NCBI GenBank assembly: GCA_024196135.1
Contig: JAMQCK010000404.1
Span: 1 to 24,634 of the forward strand
Origin: Pleurotus ostreatus/Saccharomyces cerevisiae fusant
Lineage: Eukaryota > Opisthokonta
Reading direction: 5' to 3'
Length of the DNA: 24,634 nucleotides
In this document: positions 11,745-21,681 of the stretch, piece after piece
How positions within the stretch are numbered: position 1 is the first letter of the stretch
How the letters are laid out: the number at the start of each line of letters is the position of its first letter
Position numbers and translations under genes: made by a program
The notes under the pieces: generated by a model
The model's database searches: none
Told to the model about the DNA's origin: nothing
The model's input: the letters and a program-made list of their open reading frames with translations, nothing else

Positions 11745-12096
11745 GATCGATGTTTGTGTGTAGTATAAAACACGTTTATGAGCATGTGAAACTGCTTTCG
11801 GATTTTAGGAAGGACGATGCTTCAGTCGGAACGTCTGCCATGAGAGAATAGTCCTCAGTCCCATGCATGGCTTCGGATACGCAGCGCAATTTGCGATCCG
11901 CTGTGGCGTTGTGCACGTTCCCATTCGCAGCTCGTGCACTTCTTGTGTGGCTGACGACATAGATACTAGCATGAGTAAAACCATCTCAAGCATCCTGTGG
12001 TGTACGCAATTGCCAAAAACCTGTGGCTTGAAGGTTGGAGAGAAACGATCAGTCACGTTACAGTCTCAAGGAGGGGCACATCGACGAACCTAATTG
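11745..12096. other. Convergent intergenic region (NUP96 / BTB copy 1 3' flanks)
   Basis: This is 352 bp between the stop codons of two convergent genes. Nothing beyond expected 3' UTR sequence is visible; the short frames here show no family motifs. Confidence 0.5.
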
Positions 12097-13200
12097 TCAG
12101 GCTATGTCGAAGTCTTTGAGGTCCTTCCAAGCGGGCAACCCAAATGCTGCAGGAAGTTGATCCCATGCCCTCTTTTTCATGGTGGCCAACAATTGACCGT
12201 ACTCCATACGGCATATATTGGTGCAATTCAACCCTTCAGGTGTTGTATTGACCCACGAACCGAGAGGATATTGTCCGTCTATGTTCGTAAGGTAAAATCG
12301 GTGGCGCGCGTAACCGCAATTGATAGAATTCGGCGAATTGTTGTTGTGAGGATTGGTTTTCGAGCCCCAAGGCTTCAGACATTCGGTGGTGATGTTCAGG
12401 AGCTTTGCGCGCCCGCCCAAAAGGACGCAACGCGCTCTGTCGCTGATGTCGGTACTTCCGATGATCGTGTCCTATAAAACGGATATTGGTGGGCTGATTA
12501 TGGGATACAGGGAGCAGGCGAACACACCAAAGTATCCGTATAGATAATTCTATAGTACAAACCTGGTAGAATGGTCTGTAGACCAACCTCCGCAACAACG
12601 TCGACAAGGGGTAGCAAGCCTCTGCGACTCGTCAAGCGTATTGCGGTTGCATCATCATTTCTGCTGATGACTTTCGCATACACGGTCAACGTCGCAAGCA
12701 TCTTCGCCTCGTCTGTTGGGAAGGCACGACGGAGACTGGTAACGGCGTCGTTCCACAAGTGCGTTATGAGGTACTTGTGACCCATGCGAAGGGATGCTAT
12801 AAGGTCGAACACGGTAGGCGCCTTCCAAGGGTTCTCTGGGGCGGCTCTAATGAGAACCAATACATTCAACCAGATGCTCGACGTGGTTCAGGTAAGAAAG
12901 TAGAACTCACAGGTTAAATAGCTTCGTCAACATGAATTGCACATGAGAGGCCTTGTCCGTCAGGTGTACAACGGGGCATCCTTCGATGAGCACTTCTGAG
13001 GTATTGGCAGGTTGCGGGATACCGAAGATATCTTTGAACACGGGAGAGTGTCGCGCGAGGAGGCTGCGGTGGACACGAAACTGGAGATTCTCGGCCTGAA
13101 GGATGATGTTCCCGTCGTCGAACCAGATGTCAGATCGTTTGGCGGGTGATGCATTGTCCTCGTCTAGGCGCTGTCGTTTGGCGGGCCTGTCGGCTTCCAT
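12097..13200 (-). CDS. BTB/POZ domain protein, tandem copy 1
   Basis: Three exons splice to 327 residues; introns are at 12472-12527 and 12847-12910. A basic N-terminus (MEADRPAKRQRLDED) leads into the BTB/POZ fold, with RSDIWFDDGNIILQAE, FRVHRSLLARHSPVFKDIF and CPVVHLTDKASHVQFML. A helical region, SLRMGHKYLITHLWNDAV, follows. The C-terminal half has no named domain; it contains several Cys and ends DLKDFDIA. BTB domains dimerise or recruit partners such as Cullin-3, but no partner can be read here. These short BTB proteins are expanded in agaricomycetes and mostly uncharacterised. It shares intron positions with the two copies to its right and is closest to copy 2. Family assignment is secure; function is unknown. 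Confidence 0.88.
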
Positions 13201-13794
13201 GTCTAGTGTCGTTTGTAACTGATGGTAGCTGGGGAGAAAGGGAAGATGCCGAAGGCGACCGAAGATCAATCGGCATCTTCCGTCTTCCCGCGGTCGATGC
13301 ACGTCCCGAAAGAGAACAAGGGCAGCGGAGAACCGATGCGATGGGCGCTTGGGGTGGCAAAGATAATCAGAGGTAGTATAGGATACTGCCTTACAGAGCA
13401 AGCTCTATCTTAATCTGTACTGACACAATTGAAGACCGATGCGCCGTAATGGCCCTGACTACGATAGAACGGGTGGAGTACATGAGCTATCCGCACGAGT
13501 TAGCTGAGGGAGCGTTCGGACGTCAAGAGGCTGCCGCTGGGCGTCTGTCTCCTCTCTCTACGCGGTGCTTTTCGGGCTGCTCCGGGCTAGGAACAGATGC
13601 TGCGGCATAAGCCATGAGGCTGAGCGTCGGCTACCAAGTCGCCCTGACCGCACGTTGCACAACATACTTATATTTAAATGGAGTGGGTGCAAGAATGCGA
13701 CCTTGGATCGATGTTTCGAACGCTATCAGTCCTGCATCGTTGTTTGTTTATACTACGAATTCTGGAGAGCGATGCGATCAGTTACGACGTCGGC
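13201..13794. promoter_or_regulatory. BTB copy 1 upstream region with perfect inverted repeat
   Basis: This is 594 bp upstream of BTB copy 1. The proximal ~130 bp align with the block upstream of BTB copy 2, including AAAGAGAACAAGGGCAG. They contain a perfect 11-bp inverted repeat, GAAGATGCCGA (13242-13252) and TCGGCATCTTC (13270-13280), with a 17-nt spacer. An AT-rich TTATATTTAAAT stretch sits near 13669-13680. The distal part holds nothing else I can name and includes the 3' flank of copy 2. Confidence 0.55.
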
Positions 13795-14908
13795 TCATGA
13801 AGCGGACAAGCTCACCTGTGACCCTTCAGATATACTGAAGTCTCTGAGTTCTCGCCAGAAAGGCAGATTGAATATTTTAGGGAGCCGCTCATATACCCTG
13901 GTCCTCATGATGCCGACGAAGTGGAGGTAGGATTCGCGGCATCGCCCACAGACTGTGGTTGGCAGCGTGTCGAACCAGGTCCCTAGAGGTAGCATGCCGT
14001 CGATGGTCGACAGGTAAAATTGAAGACGCTGTTCATGGCAGTTGCAAGTCCTCGCTTCGTTATTTGTCCATGGCTTCATGTGTGCGGTGGTCAGCCGAAG
14101 CAGCTTCGCCCGGCCGCCTAGGAGGATGACGCGCGCTCTATCGCTGACGCCGTCACTGTTCATAATAGTGTCCTATACGAGTTCCGAATGAAGAATAGCA
14201 CAGCGCGAATAAAGACGAACAAGCGTACCATAGTATCCTATAATACAGCGCTGGTAAGACGGTCTCCAGTCCGACTGCCACAAGAACGTCGACAAGGTGC
14301 AATAGGTGATCACCGTCTGCCAAGCGTATGCAGGTTGCGTCGTCGCCTTTCGTGATAAGTTTGGAGTCCTTGGTCATGGTCTCCTGCATCTCCTTCAAGT
14401 CCGTAGGGAATGCACGGCGTAGACATGCGACAGAATCGTCCCAGAGATGCGCTACGAGGTATTTGTGGCCCATTCGGAGGGATGGTATGAGTTCGGAGAC
14501 GGTAGGCGCCTTTCGGAGATTCTCAGGGGAAGCTCTATTAGGGCGTGCGCGCATCAGTTACCATGGCCAGAAGTTGAATGCGAATCGCTGGCGAGGGCGA
14601 CTGAGAGCAAACACGTACAAGCCGAACAGCCTTGTCAACATGAACTCTACGTCCGTAGCCTTGTCCGTCAGATGTACAACGGGGCATCCTTCTATGAGAG
14701 CTTCCAGGGAGCTTTCAGGCTGGGGGATACCGAATACATCCTTGAACACGGGCGAGTGTCGAGCGAGGAGGCTGCGGTGGACTCGGTTTTGGACGTTCTC
14801 CGCCTGAAGGACAATGTTGCCATCGTCGAACCAGACGTCGGAGCGCTGAACAGGCGTTGCAACGTCCTCGTCTACGCGCTGTCGTTTCGCGGGTCTGTCG
14901 GTGTCCAT
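13795..14908 (-). CDS. BTB/POZ domain protein, tandem copy 2 (altered intron 2 junction)
   Basis: This is a close paralogue of copy 1, about three quarters identical by eye over the first exon. MDTDRPAKRQRVDED, RSDVWFDDGNIVLQAE, VHRSLLARHSPVFKDVF and LRMGHKYLVAHLWDDSV mark the BTB fold and the region after it. Intron 1 is 14535-14618. For intron 2 the acceptor equivalent to copy 1 (ending at 14173) gives a frameshift, because copy 2 has lost about 13 nt before the donor. Using a later AG, intron 14156-14228, restores frame and yields 318 residues through DGVSDRARVILLGG. The C-terminus runs past the paralogues' end to VSLSAS. A GTGAGC donor there, with an AG near 13760, could instead end the protein at a stop at 13753-13755. 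It is either intact through the shifted acceptor or a young pseudogene. Confidence 0.75.
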
Positions 14909-15130
14909 GTCGAGCGAGATGCCTGATTCGCCTTCAGATGATGGTCACCGTAGAGAAAGAAAAGACGCCGAAGCAGACCGGGGATCAATCGGCATTTTCC
15001 GTCTTCTCACACCCGCTTGATGTCCCAAAAGAGAACAAGGGCAGTGGCAAAGTCTCCAAAAATGGGCGTTGCGTGAAGCGCGCACGGAGTCGGCGACGGT
15101 CACAATCAGCGATCATGTAGAGCGAAATCA
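14909..15130. promoter_or_regulatory. BTB copy 2 proximal upstream block, homologous to that of copy 1
   Basis: This sequence aligns with the block upstream of copy 1, sharing GATCAATCGGCAT, TTCCGTCTTC and AAAGAGAACAAGGGCAG. The inverted repeat survives in degenerate form: AAGACGCCGA (14962-14971) and TCGGCATTTT (14989-14998), again with a 17-nt spacer. Retention in both copies shows the promoter was duplicated with the gene and may still be used. Confidence 0.55.
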
Positions 15131-15272
15131 TCAATTTGCGCCGTTCGAGTGACTCCTTGGGATAATGCGCCAAGGATTACCAGATGCGACGCAAGCTGCC
15201 AATCTCGACGTGAATTATGATTGAACAAGCGGGAGAGCCCGTGTCTTCGCCACGGGTATCTAGGCAGTAGCG

Positions 15273-16075
15273 GCCTTACCGATGGCAGAACCTGAGTCGC
15301 AGCCTGTTGGACGGTCAAGCCCGTGCTCAACGGGCGTAGATTAGTTCGGCCTTACTTGACTGCACGCACGTATTTGCAGGTTGTCCGGACATTGCTCGTC
15401 GTGTCCTTCGTTGTCACATCCGCGTGTACGGGAAGCATAAGCACCGGCCTTACTGTCCGTCAACATTTCGCGGCAAGATAGCCTTACTCTGCAGCCGCCG
15501 CGGGCGTGAAAGCCTGGATCTAAGTGCAGTTGCGCTTTGAGAGACTGATTGGCGTGATTGACGCGTGTTCTCACCCTGATTGCAGGCCAACGCAACTACT
15601 CAGGATAGCAGTCGGAAGGATGCTCGCCGTCATGACAGTGAAGCCTTACTTGCACCGCTTCAAGTGGCCTCTACCGAGGGACCCAAGACAATCGCCTTAC
15701 CTTCGCCTTCGTGCCCGTGTATCCTTCGAGGCGGCAGGAAGCCAGTCAGCACAATCAGCCTTACTGCTAGCCAAAAATATCGTGCTTAATGAGCCTTACT
15801 TGGACTGCATGAATGGCTGACCAGTGACGTGAGGGCCAGCGGCACGACACCGCGATAAACGTCGCTTCCGAATTGGTGGAGGTCCCTCCAGGATATACTG
15901 CGCTGCGTGATACACAAAGTACATCCTTATTGGCAGAGCACGCCAGCCACAACAATAGCTGGATGAACGCCGGTTATGCTTTCGTCCGACCGCCGAAGTC
16001 GTGAAGGAAGGCCTTTAACCGCACGCCCTGAGCCGCACAGCAAAGCGGCGGTCAACCACCACTGGACAGCCTTAC
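15273..16075 (+). repeat. Cluster of nine direct GCCTTAC repeats in the non-coding gap
   Basis: Nine copies of GCCTTAC, all on the plus strand, start at 15273, 15349, 15447, 15481, 15643, 15694, 15758, 15793 and 16069. Seven are followed by T and several extend to AGCCTTACTTG; copies at 15349 and 15793 share a longer CTTACTTG(G)ACTGCA. Spacing is irregular (34 to 276 bp). No coding frame or splice chain explains them. The whole 1.45-kb gap 14909-16358 has no other gene that I can support. On the minus strand each copy reads GTAAGGC and lies upstream of BTB copy 2. Confidence 0.7.
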
Positions 16076-16358
16076 TCGCAGGCAGGCACGATGTAGGCGA
16101 CGCTGTATTAGGCAGTACGGAGGAGTACAGATGGCGCCAGCAGGCCGGCATGACGGGCGGACACAAGTTGTGTGGGCGCCGCTTGTCGCCACGTGCTGGA
16201 TTGATGGGGGCCGGCCCCAGCTGCTGCTCCTTTATATTGTAGATTCAAATATCCTGCGTGTACTATCCAGCTCTATAGCTCAGGTCTTGATTGCAAAGTG
16301 CGTATCTGCAGCCCGTTCAGCTCAAGGATTCATCCGGGCAGGCTTATAACTCACTAGT
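16076..16358. other. Remaining gap before the BTB copy 3 stop codon
   Basis: These 283 bp finish the gap between BTB copies 2 and 3 and should include the 3' UTR of copy 3. I see no gene, RNA or clear repeat in them. Confidence 0.45.
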
Positions 16359-17442
16359 CTATATCTCGAAGTCGTGCAGATCAGCCCAAGGAGGCAGCCC
16401 AAATACGGTCGGCAACTCTGCCCACGCCTTCGAGCGCATGAGCGTCAACGCCATCGAGAGCTGAGTCCGGCATTGGAGGCACATGTCAGGCGAGAGGTTC
16501 TCTGTCCAAGGACCGATGGGCAACCCGCCGCTCGCATTGTCCAGTACATAATCGTAGCGGGCCTTCCAGCATTGAGGGTTGACGGCCGTAGCATGTGGCT
16601 CGAGGCTGCCCCAGGTGCGTAACACACTGGCCACGCTGTTGGAAAGTCGTGCGCTGCCACCTAGGAGGGCAGCGCGCGCTCGATCGCTAAGTCCGAAGTC
16701 GCCGACGATGATAGTGTCCTACAAATGGGAGGGAGGTCAGCGAGCATAAAAAAGCAGCGGGGAGACGAAGCCATACCAGTGGCTCGCGCAATATAATTCT
16801 GTAGTACAGGGCCGGCAACACGGTCTGAAGACCAACTTGCTCAATCACACGGACGAGCTGGAGTAGGTTTTCGGAGCTTGGGATGCGTATCTCGGTTGCA
16901 CATCTCGATGATGAGATATCATTGCCATCCTTCAGGCAGTCCATGAGGAGGTCCTGGTCCGCTGGGAACGCGCGGCGTAGACGGTTGACGGGGTCGTTCC
17001 ATAGTCGTGCGATGAGATATTTGTGTCCCATACGAAGGGAGGCTATGAGGTCGGAAATGTCGAGAGCCTGGCGGCGGTTATCCTCAGTGTCTGATCTGAG
17101 TATGCATAGTCAATGAGAGACATCGCGACCGCATACTCGATACACGCACATATTGTAGAGCTTCACGAGCATAAAGTGAACGTCGTCTGCCGAGTCCGCG
17201 AGGTGGATGATAGGACAGTCGTCAGCCTGGGCTGTGGGACTAGGGTTGCCAGAGGGTTGCGGTATCGCGAACATATCCTTGAACACAGGTGAATGCCTGG
17301 CAAGCAGGCCGCGATAGACGCGGAACTGATGTCCTCCAGCTTGGAGGATGATGTTGCCATCGTCGAACCATATGTCCGAGCGCACAACATCGGAAGGACC
17401 TTCGTCCGTCCGCTGGCGCTTCTCCGGACGCTCGGCCTCCAT
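16359..17442 (-). CDS. BTB/POZ domain protein, tandem copy 3
   Basis: Three exons splice to 323 residues; introns are at 16719-16776 and 17096-17149. It has the same plan as copies 1 and 2: MEAERPEKRQRTDEG, then RSDIWFDDGNIILQAG, FRVYRGLLARHSPVFKDMF, CPIIHLADSADDVHFML, and SLRMGHKYLIARLWNDPV. The C-terminal half is Cys-containing and ends DLHDFEI. It is clearly more diverged than copies 1 and 2 are from each other, and its upstream region lacks their shared inverted repeat. I chose ATG 17442 because it aligns with the starts of the other copies. It diverges from LIP5 with only 158 bp between start codons. BTB assignment is secure; cellular role is unknown. Confidence 0.88.
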
Positions 17443-17600
17443 GGCGTCCAACCACTACGAACGCGCGAGAGAGGAAGGACGACGCGCGAGATAGGGGCAA
17501 ATCAGAACGCGAGCATTGCCGCGGAGTATCGGGCCGGACGCCGCCCAGATCACCCGACCATTGTCATCAAATCATCCCCTCCTTGTCCGAGACCACATCA
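17443..17600. promoter_or_regulatory. Shared divergent promoter, BTB copy 3 and LIP5
   Basis: There are 158 bp between the two start codons, so promoter elements must be shared or interleaved. No TATA box is obvious. The sequence is GC-rich with a run of CGCGCGAGA-type repeats near BTB copy 3. Confidence 0.5.
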
Positions 17601-19023
17601 ATGGCGTCCTTGGTTTGCCGTCGTCTGCAGCGCCCAGTAGCATCGCAAGTGCGGTGTCTTGCTACACCGGCCTCCTCTGGGACTGCCTCGCGCGGCAACT
17701 TCAAGCAGGCGCTCGCGGACGGCCCGTCGTTCGACGACTTCGTCAGCGGCAATGTACCTGAGCGGGTCACTTTGGGGAACACGAGCGCGTATGTGAAGAG
17801 TGTGCTAGATAGTCATAATGCTTATCGAATATAGTCCGCGGCTACCAAAGTTCTTGAAGACGTCGATCCCTTCGGGCAAGAACTATAAGCGTCTGAAGAA
17901 TGACTTGCGCGGGTTGGGCCTGCACACCGTCTGCGAGGAAGCACGGTGTCCGAACATTGGGGAGTGCTGGGGAGGGAAGGAGGGTGCTACGGACGCAGAG
18001 AACAGAAGCACAGCAACTGCTACGATCATGGTGCGCGAGAGTCAATGCAGAGAAGCATGCACCTCGCTAACAGTCCTCTTCCCAGCTCATGGGCGACACA
18101 TGCACTCGAGGGTGCCGCTTCTGCTCTGTGAAAACATCCCGTGCACCACCTCCCCTCGATCCGCACGAGCCGGAGCACACAGCCGAGGCCATAAGCCGAT
18201 GGGGCCTCGGCTACGTCGTTCTTACCAGTGTGGACCGCGATGGTGTGCTCCCTCTACCTTGCATCCACTGTACAGCTACTCAAAAGTATCTTCAGACCTC
18301 GCTGATGGCGGCGCACACCACTTCGCCGAGACCATCCGCAAAATTAAGCAGAAGGCCCCCCACATCCTCGTCGAGGCCCTCACGGGTGACTACGCAGGCT
18401 CAATGGAGCACGTCGCGTTGGTAGCGAAGTCGGGTCTCGATGTGTACGCGCACAATGTTGAGACGTCGGAGGAGATGACGCCGTTTGTGCGCGACCGGCG
18501 GGCGACCTTCCGCCAGAGCTTGGCGGTGCTCAAGCACGCGAAGGAGCAGGGTGTGCGGATCACGAAGACGAGCATCATGCTTGGTGTGGGCGAGACGGAG
18601 GACCAAATTATGCGCGCTTTGCAGGGTGAGCACTGTGTGCAGGTGTGTCAGGGTACGTGGCTAACGAATGAGCAGAGCTGCGCAAGGTCGACGTCGACGT
18701 AGTGACGTTCGGGCAGTACATGCGGCCGACGAAGCGCCATATGAAGGTCGACCGCTATGTCGAGCCGGCCGAGTTTGAGCGCTGGCAGAAGACTGCAGAG
18801 GACATGGGCTTCTTGTATGTCGCTAGCGGGCCATTGGTGCGGAGTAGCTACAAGGTCAGTCTTGCTCTTTTCCTTCTGTACTTATCTAGTAGCTGACTAA
18901 ACCTCCTAGGCCGGCGAGTTCTTCATCGAGAATGTCCTGCGCAAGGGCGAGAAGGAGGCAAGGAAGCTAGCTGCAGATGCAGCTGCATTGACGTCCGAGG
19001 CGCCATCGGTGTCCGCTGCATGA
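17601..19023 (+). CDS. LIP5: Lipoyl synthase (lipoic acid synthetase), mitochondrial radical SAM enzyme
   Basis: The enzyme inserts two sulfur atoms into protein-bound octanoyl groups to make the lipoyl cofactor of pyruvate and 2-oxoglutarate dehydrogenases and the glycine cleavage system, in the mitochondrial matrix. Six exons give 387 residues; introns are at 17789-17834, 18031-18085, 18243-18295, 18626-18675 and 18855-18909. The N-terminus ([20 protein letters not shown]) is basic and Ser/Ala-rich, fitting a presequence. The auxiliary [4Fe-4S] cluster motif is [12 protein letters not shown], and the radical SAM motif is [33 protein letters not shown] and FGQYMRPT follow, then the C-terminal VRSSYKAGEFF, whose RSSY serine ligates the auxiliary cluster. 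All key residues are present, so the enzyme should be functional. Confidence 0.96.
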
Positions 19024-19293
19024 TCTGGCCCTACCTCTGCCACTGCTTTGGCGACTTCAACGTCGCTGGCAGGTTACATAGACTTAGCTACTTTATAATC
19101 ACCTCTGACCTACAACCAGGAAATGTAAATTCTGTATCGCTCGACTCTTTAGCCTTCTGCCGCTTTTCTTCAGCCTCATTGGCGCTGTCATGTTCGTCCA
19201 ATGCAAGTTGTGGGTCCAGTCTCGGTCCCTCGCCATCCCGGTCCGCTCCTCCGCACGCGATCGCCGCCGCCCCAGACTCACTTGTCCACAACC
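19024..19293 (+). promoter_or_regulatory. LIP5 3' flank and CMC1 promoter
   Basis: This is 270 bp between two head-to-tail genes. An AT-rich CTTTATAAT sequence near 19090 is a possible TATA element for CMC1. No other structure is seen. Confidence 0.35.
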
Positions 19294-19859
19294 ATGAACG
19301 CTCTATCACGACGCGAAGAGGATACTGTCGTCAAGACCGCCAAGGGGCGCGCTTTGAAGCTGTGTGATCCGGTGGTGAAGGGTGCGTAAGAGTGTTTGAC
19401 TTGCATGAAGGGTTGCGACCCTCGCGCGGAGGAATGGATCCCTTGCGGGACTGTCTACCTTGGACATGGTGAGGGAACGAAGGCATGGGCGTAGGCTGAT
19501 TTGGTTCGCAGAATTCGCCGAGTGCGCCACCGGACGCACCGTGTCTGTAGCGTGGGCGTGCAGGCAGCAGTTACATGCCGTGGAGGATTGCATGAGGCAG
19601 TAGTGCGTATGTGTCTTGCTAGGGCGATCAGTGAACTGACGGCCTCTTCCACCCCTTCGTCCTTTCCCCCTCTGCTTACACTAACGACCTCACCATCACA
19701 CTTATCCCTTCCCTCTCTCTTCCATTTTCATCGCCACGAACATGCAGCACGAGCCCCGCCAACCTCGACAAGGTCCGCGCCGAGTACTTGCGCCTCCGCA
19801 ATGCACAGAACGAATATCATGGATTACAAGGGGAAATCGAAGTCCACCATCCGGCGTAA
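19294..19859 (+). CDS. CMC1: Twin-Cx9C mitochondrial protein, cytochrome c oxidase assembly factor Cmc1-like
   Basis: This is a small mitochondrial intermembrane-space protein, expected to enter through the Mia40 disulfide relay and to help copper delivery or Cox1 maturation. Three exons give 96 residues. The coiled-coil-helix pair is CDPVVKEFAEC and CRQQLHAVEDC, each with exactly nine residues between the cysteines. GRTVSVAWAC lies between them and matches the Cmc1 family. The C-terminus is helical (KVRAEYLRLRNAQNEY). Introns at 19382-19511 (130 bp) and 19603-19747 (145 bp) are about 2.5 times longer than those of most neighbours. The second Cx9C lies just before intron 2. The start, caaccATGAACG, has good context. 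It is convergent with PEX11, 189 bp away. Confidence 0.9.
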
Positions 19860-20048
19860 ACACTGGCGCCACTGTAATTGTACTATATTATGCATTGCTC
19901 GACCTCAGCTCATCAAATTATCACCATGCAAGATTTGTTCAATTCGGTTACAGCAGGGTATACATAGCATCTCAGGAGCAGCACATTGACAGGGCATAAA
20001 GATGGTAATTGATACTGTACATTCAATCCCGAGAGGTCGCGTAAGGGT

Positions 20049-21072
20049 TTACTTGGACGAAGCACCCGCAGCAGCCCACGCCTTGCGAAGAGCGAGGACG
20101 GAGGTGGTGAATCTGCGAGAGGCATGAGGAAAGCGTACTGAAGACGCATGTGAGACACATACCCAGCAAGGCCAAGGAAGCCGTCGTTGACGGTGGTGAG
20201 GCCAAGAGCGGCTGCGGGGATCCAAGCATCGAGCGCGTCGATATAGATCTGCTCGCGGGTGGCGGCGCGGGCGCTGCAGGGAAGTTAGCATTTCTGATGG
20301 AACAACGATAAATGTAAGCGTACGCTTCAGCCGCAACGACTTGCTGCGCGAGCGCCTGCGCCTCGCCGACGTCCTTCTCACTCATGTGCCGCGACTTGAG
20401 GGCCTTCGTCTCCTTCGTCAAGCGGGTGATCTGCACATCGTCAATCAGCTATCCATCCCGCTTCCTTCAAGGACTATCACCCACCTTCACCGCTCCGTGC
20501 GCCAAGCTAACCAGGATGCCCGCAAGCCAGAACCGGTTCGAGATGCGGGAGACCCTCTGCGCCGTTGCCGGCTGGAGGTTGAGGAACTTGATGCTGTTGG
20601 CCCAGACCAGCGCGTCGAACGACAAGTACCCGAAGTACGCGAGCTGGCGCGCGACGGTGGTGAGCTGCTCGGCAGGGGGTGCGTTGGCAAACGCGGCCTT
20701 CAGCGCTGCTTGCAGGTGCTCGACGGGCTTGCCGAGGCGGAGGACTGTGGGTGGGGGTACATGTGAATACTGGGGAGAGGGATTGTGGGGACGGGAGTAC
20801 GCACGCTTGCGAGCCAGCGCGAGATGTGACTTCAGGGCATTCCAGCGTGCAGCGTCGAGCTTGTTCCCCTTCGAGAGGAGATACCACGCAATGAAGCGGG
20901 CGAGGTACTGGACTGCACGGTAGGCCTGCGAGCGTCGCGTCAATACACCGAGGGAATGCGTGCATGTCAAGCAGTCTTAATGCACCTTGTCGCGGCCGAG
21001 CGTGGTGTTCCCCACTTTCAAGCTCTGCGAGACGAGGGGGTGGAAGACGACTTGAGACGCGACACTGGCCAT
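20049..21072 (-). CDS. PEX11: Peroxisomal membrane protein Pex11 (peroxisome elongation and division)
   Basis: Pex11 remodels the peroxisomal membrane during proliferation. Six exons splice to 249 residues; introns are at 20113-20162, 20274-20323, 20431-20484, 20745-20804 and 20926-20985. Family features include the N-terminal amphipathic region with AYRAVQYLARFIAWYL, the LRLGKPVEHLQAAL motif, and RQLAYFGYLSFDALVWANSI. FWLAGILVSLAHGAVK follows, then a charged linker (KETKALKSRHMSEKD). The hydrophobic end, DGFLGLAGFTTSVLALRKAW, is likely the C-terminal membrane segment. The length is normal for fungal Pex11. The start, MASVASQVVFHPLVSQSLKV, fits the family. It diverges from the fumarase gene. 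Confidence 0.92.
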
Positions 21073-21681
21073 GTTACTAGAGGAGAGGGGGGATGGTGGT
21101 GGTGGTCGAGAAGCAAGTGACTCTGGGAGGCGGAGAGATCACAAGCGCCGGCATCCCGATGAGCGAACGCGGTCTCCGGGCCGGTGCAATGCATGTGATT
21201 CCTGTACTCGGCGTCAGCCGAAAGTTGAACTTGATGGACCCACAACTCGAACTGCGTTGTTTATTGCATCAGTCCTCTATGGAAAGGCCTCCGCAGAGCC
21301 TGAATTTGAGTCTTACATGTCCTGCTTCCGTAAGGCTCGAATCCCCTCACATGACTCTGAAGTTATAAGACCCAAGTCCAAGTCCATTGGCTTTCAGCGC
21401 ACTCTCGCACTTGTAATGGGAGCTGATGAGAGTCGAAAGTGCGTTAAAACTACGATATGGAGGCCCACCTACTTAGTATGACCACCCAATCATCTTCCTG
21501 CGCTACCCATCCATCGGGGATTCTCGTAGAAGCCCTTGGCAAGCGACGGAATGCACGTCCCGTCGTCATTCGGAGCAATCCGGACCCGCCACGCGAGTGA
21601 CGCAGAGATCGCTGCTCGCAAGCGCCCGTCCACTTGTCTCCTGCCACCGTCGCCAACCTACGCCTCGAGTTCCACCACAAA
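21073..21681. promoter_or_regulatory. Divergent intergenic region between PEX11 and fumarase
   Basis: This is 609 bp separating divergent starts, holding both promoters. I find no TATA-like element I would stand behind and no additional gene. Short frames on both strands lack motifs or splice support. Confidence 0.4.

Noticed and set aside
13201..13401. N-terminal extension of BTB copy 1 upstream of 13200
   Set aside because: ATG 13200 aligns with the starts of the two other copies, and the upstream block aligns with the non-coding leader of copy 2, including its inverted repeat.
15273..16075. GCCTTAC copies as real splice donors (GTAAGGC on the minus strand) of a multi-exon protein gene
   Set aside because: Intervals of 34-276 bp do not alternate into intron- and exon-sized pieces, and no continuous reading frame with a recognisable protein results.
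15273..16075. CRISPR-like array
   Set aside because: The repeat is only 7-10 bp, spacing is irregular, and the surrounding genome is clearly eukaryotic.
21290..21370. tRNA-like T-arm (GGCTCGAATCCCC near 21335)
   Set aside because: No matching acceptor stem, D-arm or anticodon arm could be built around it, and no B-box-consistent GGTTCGA is present.
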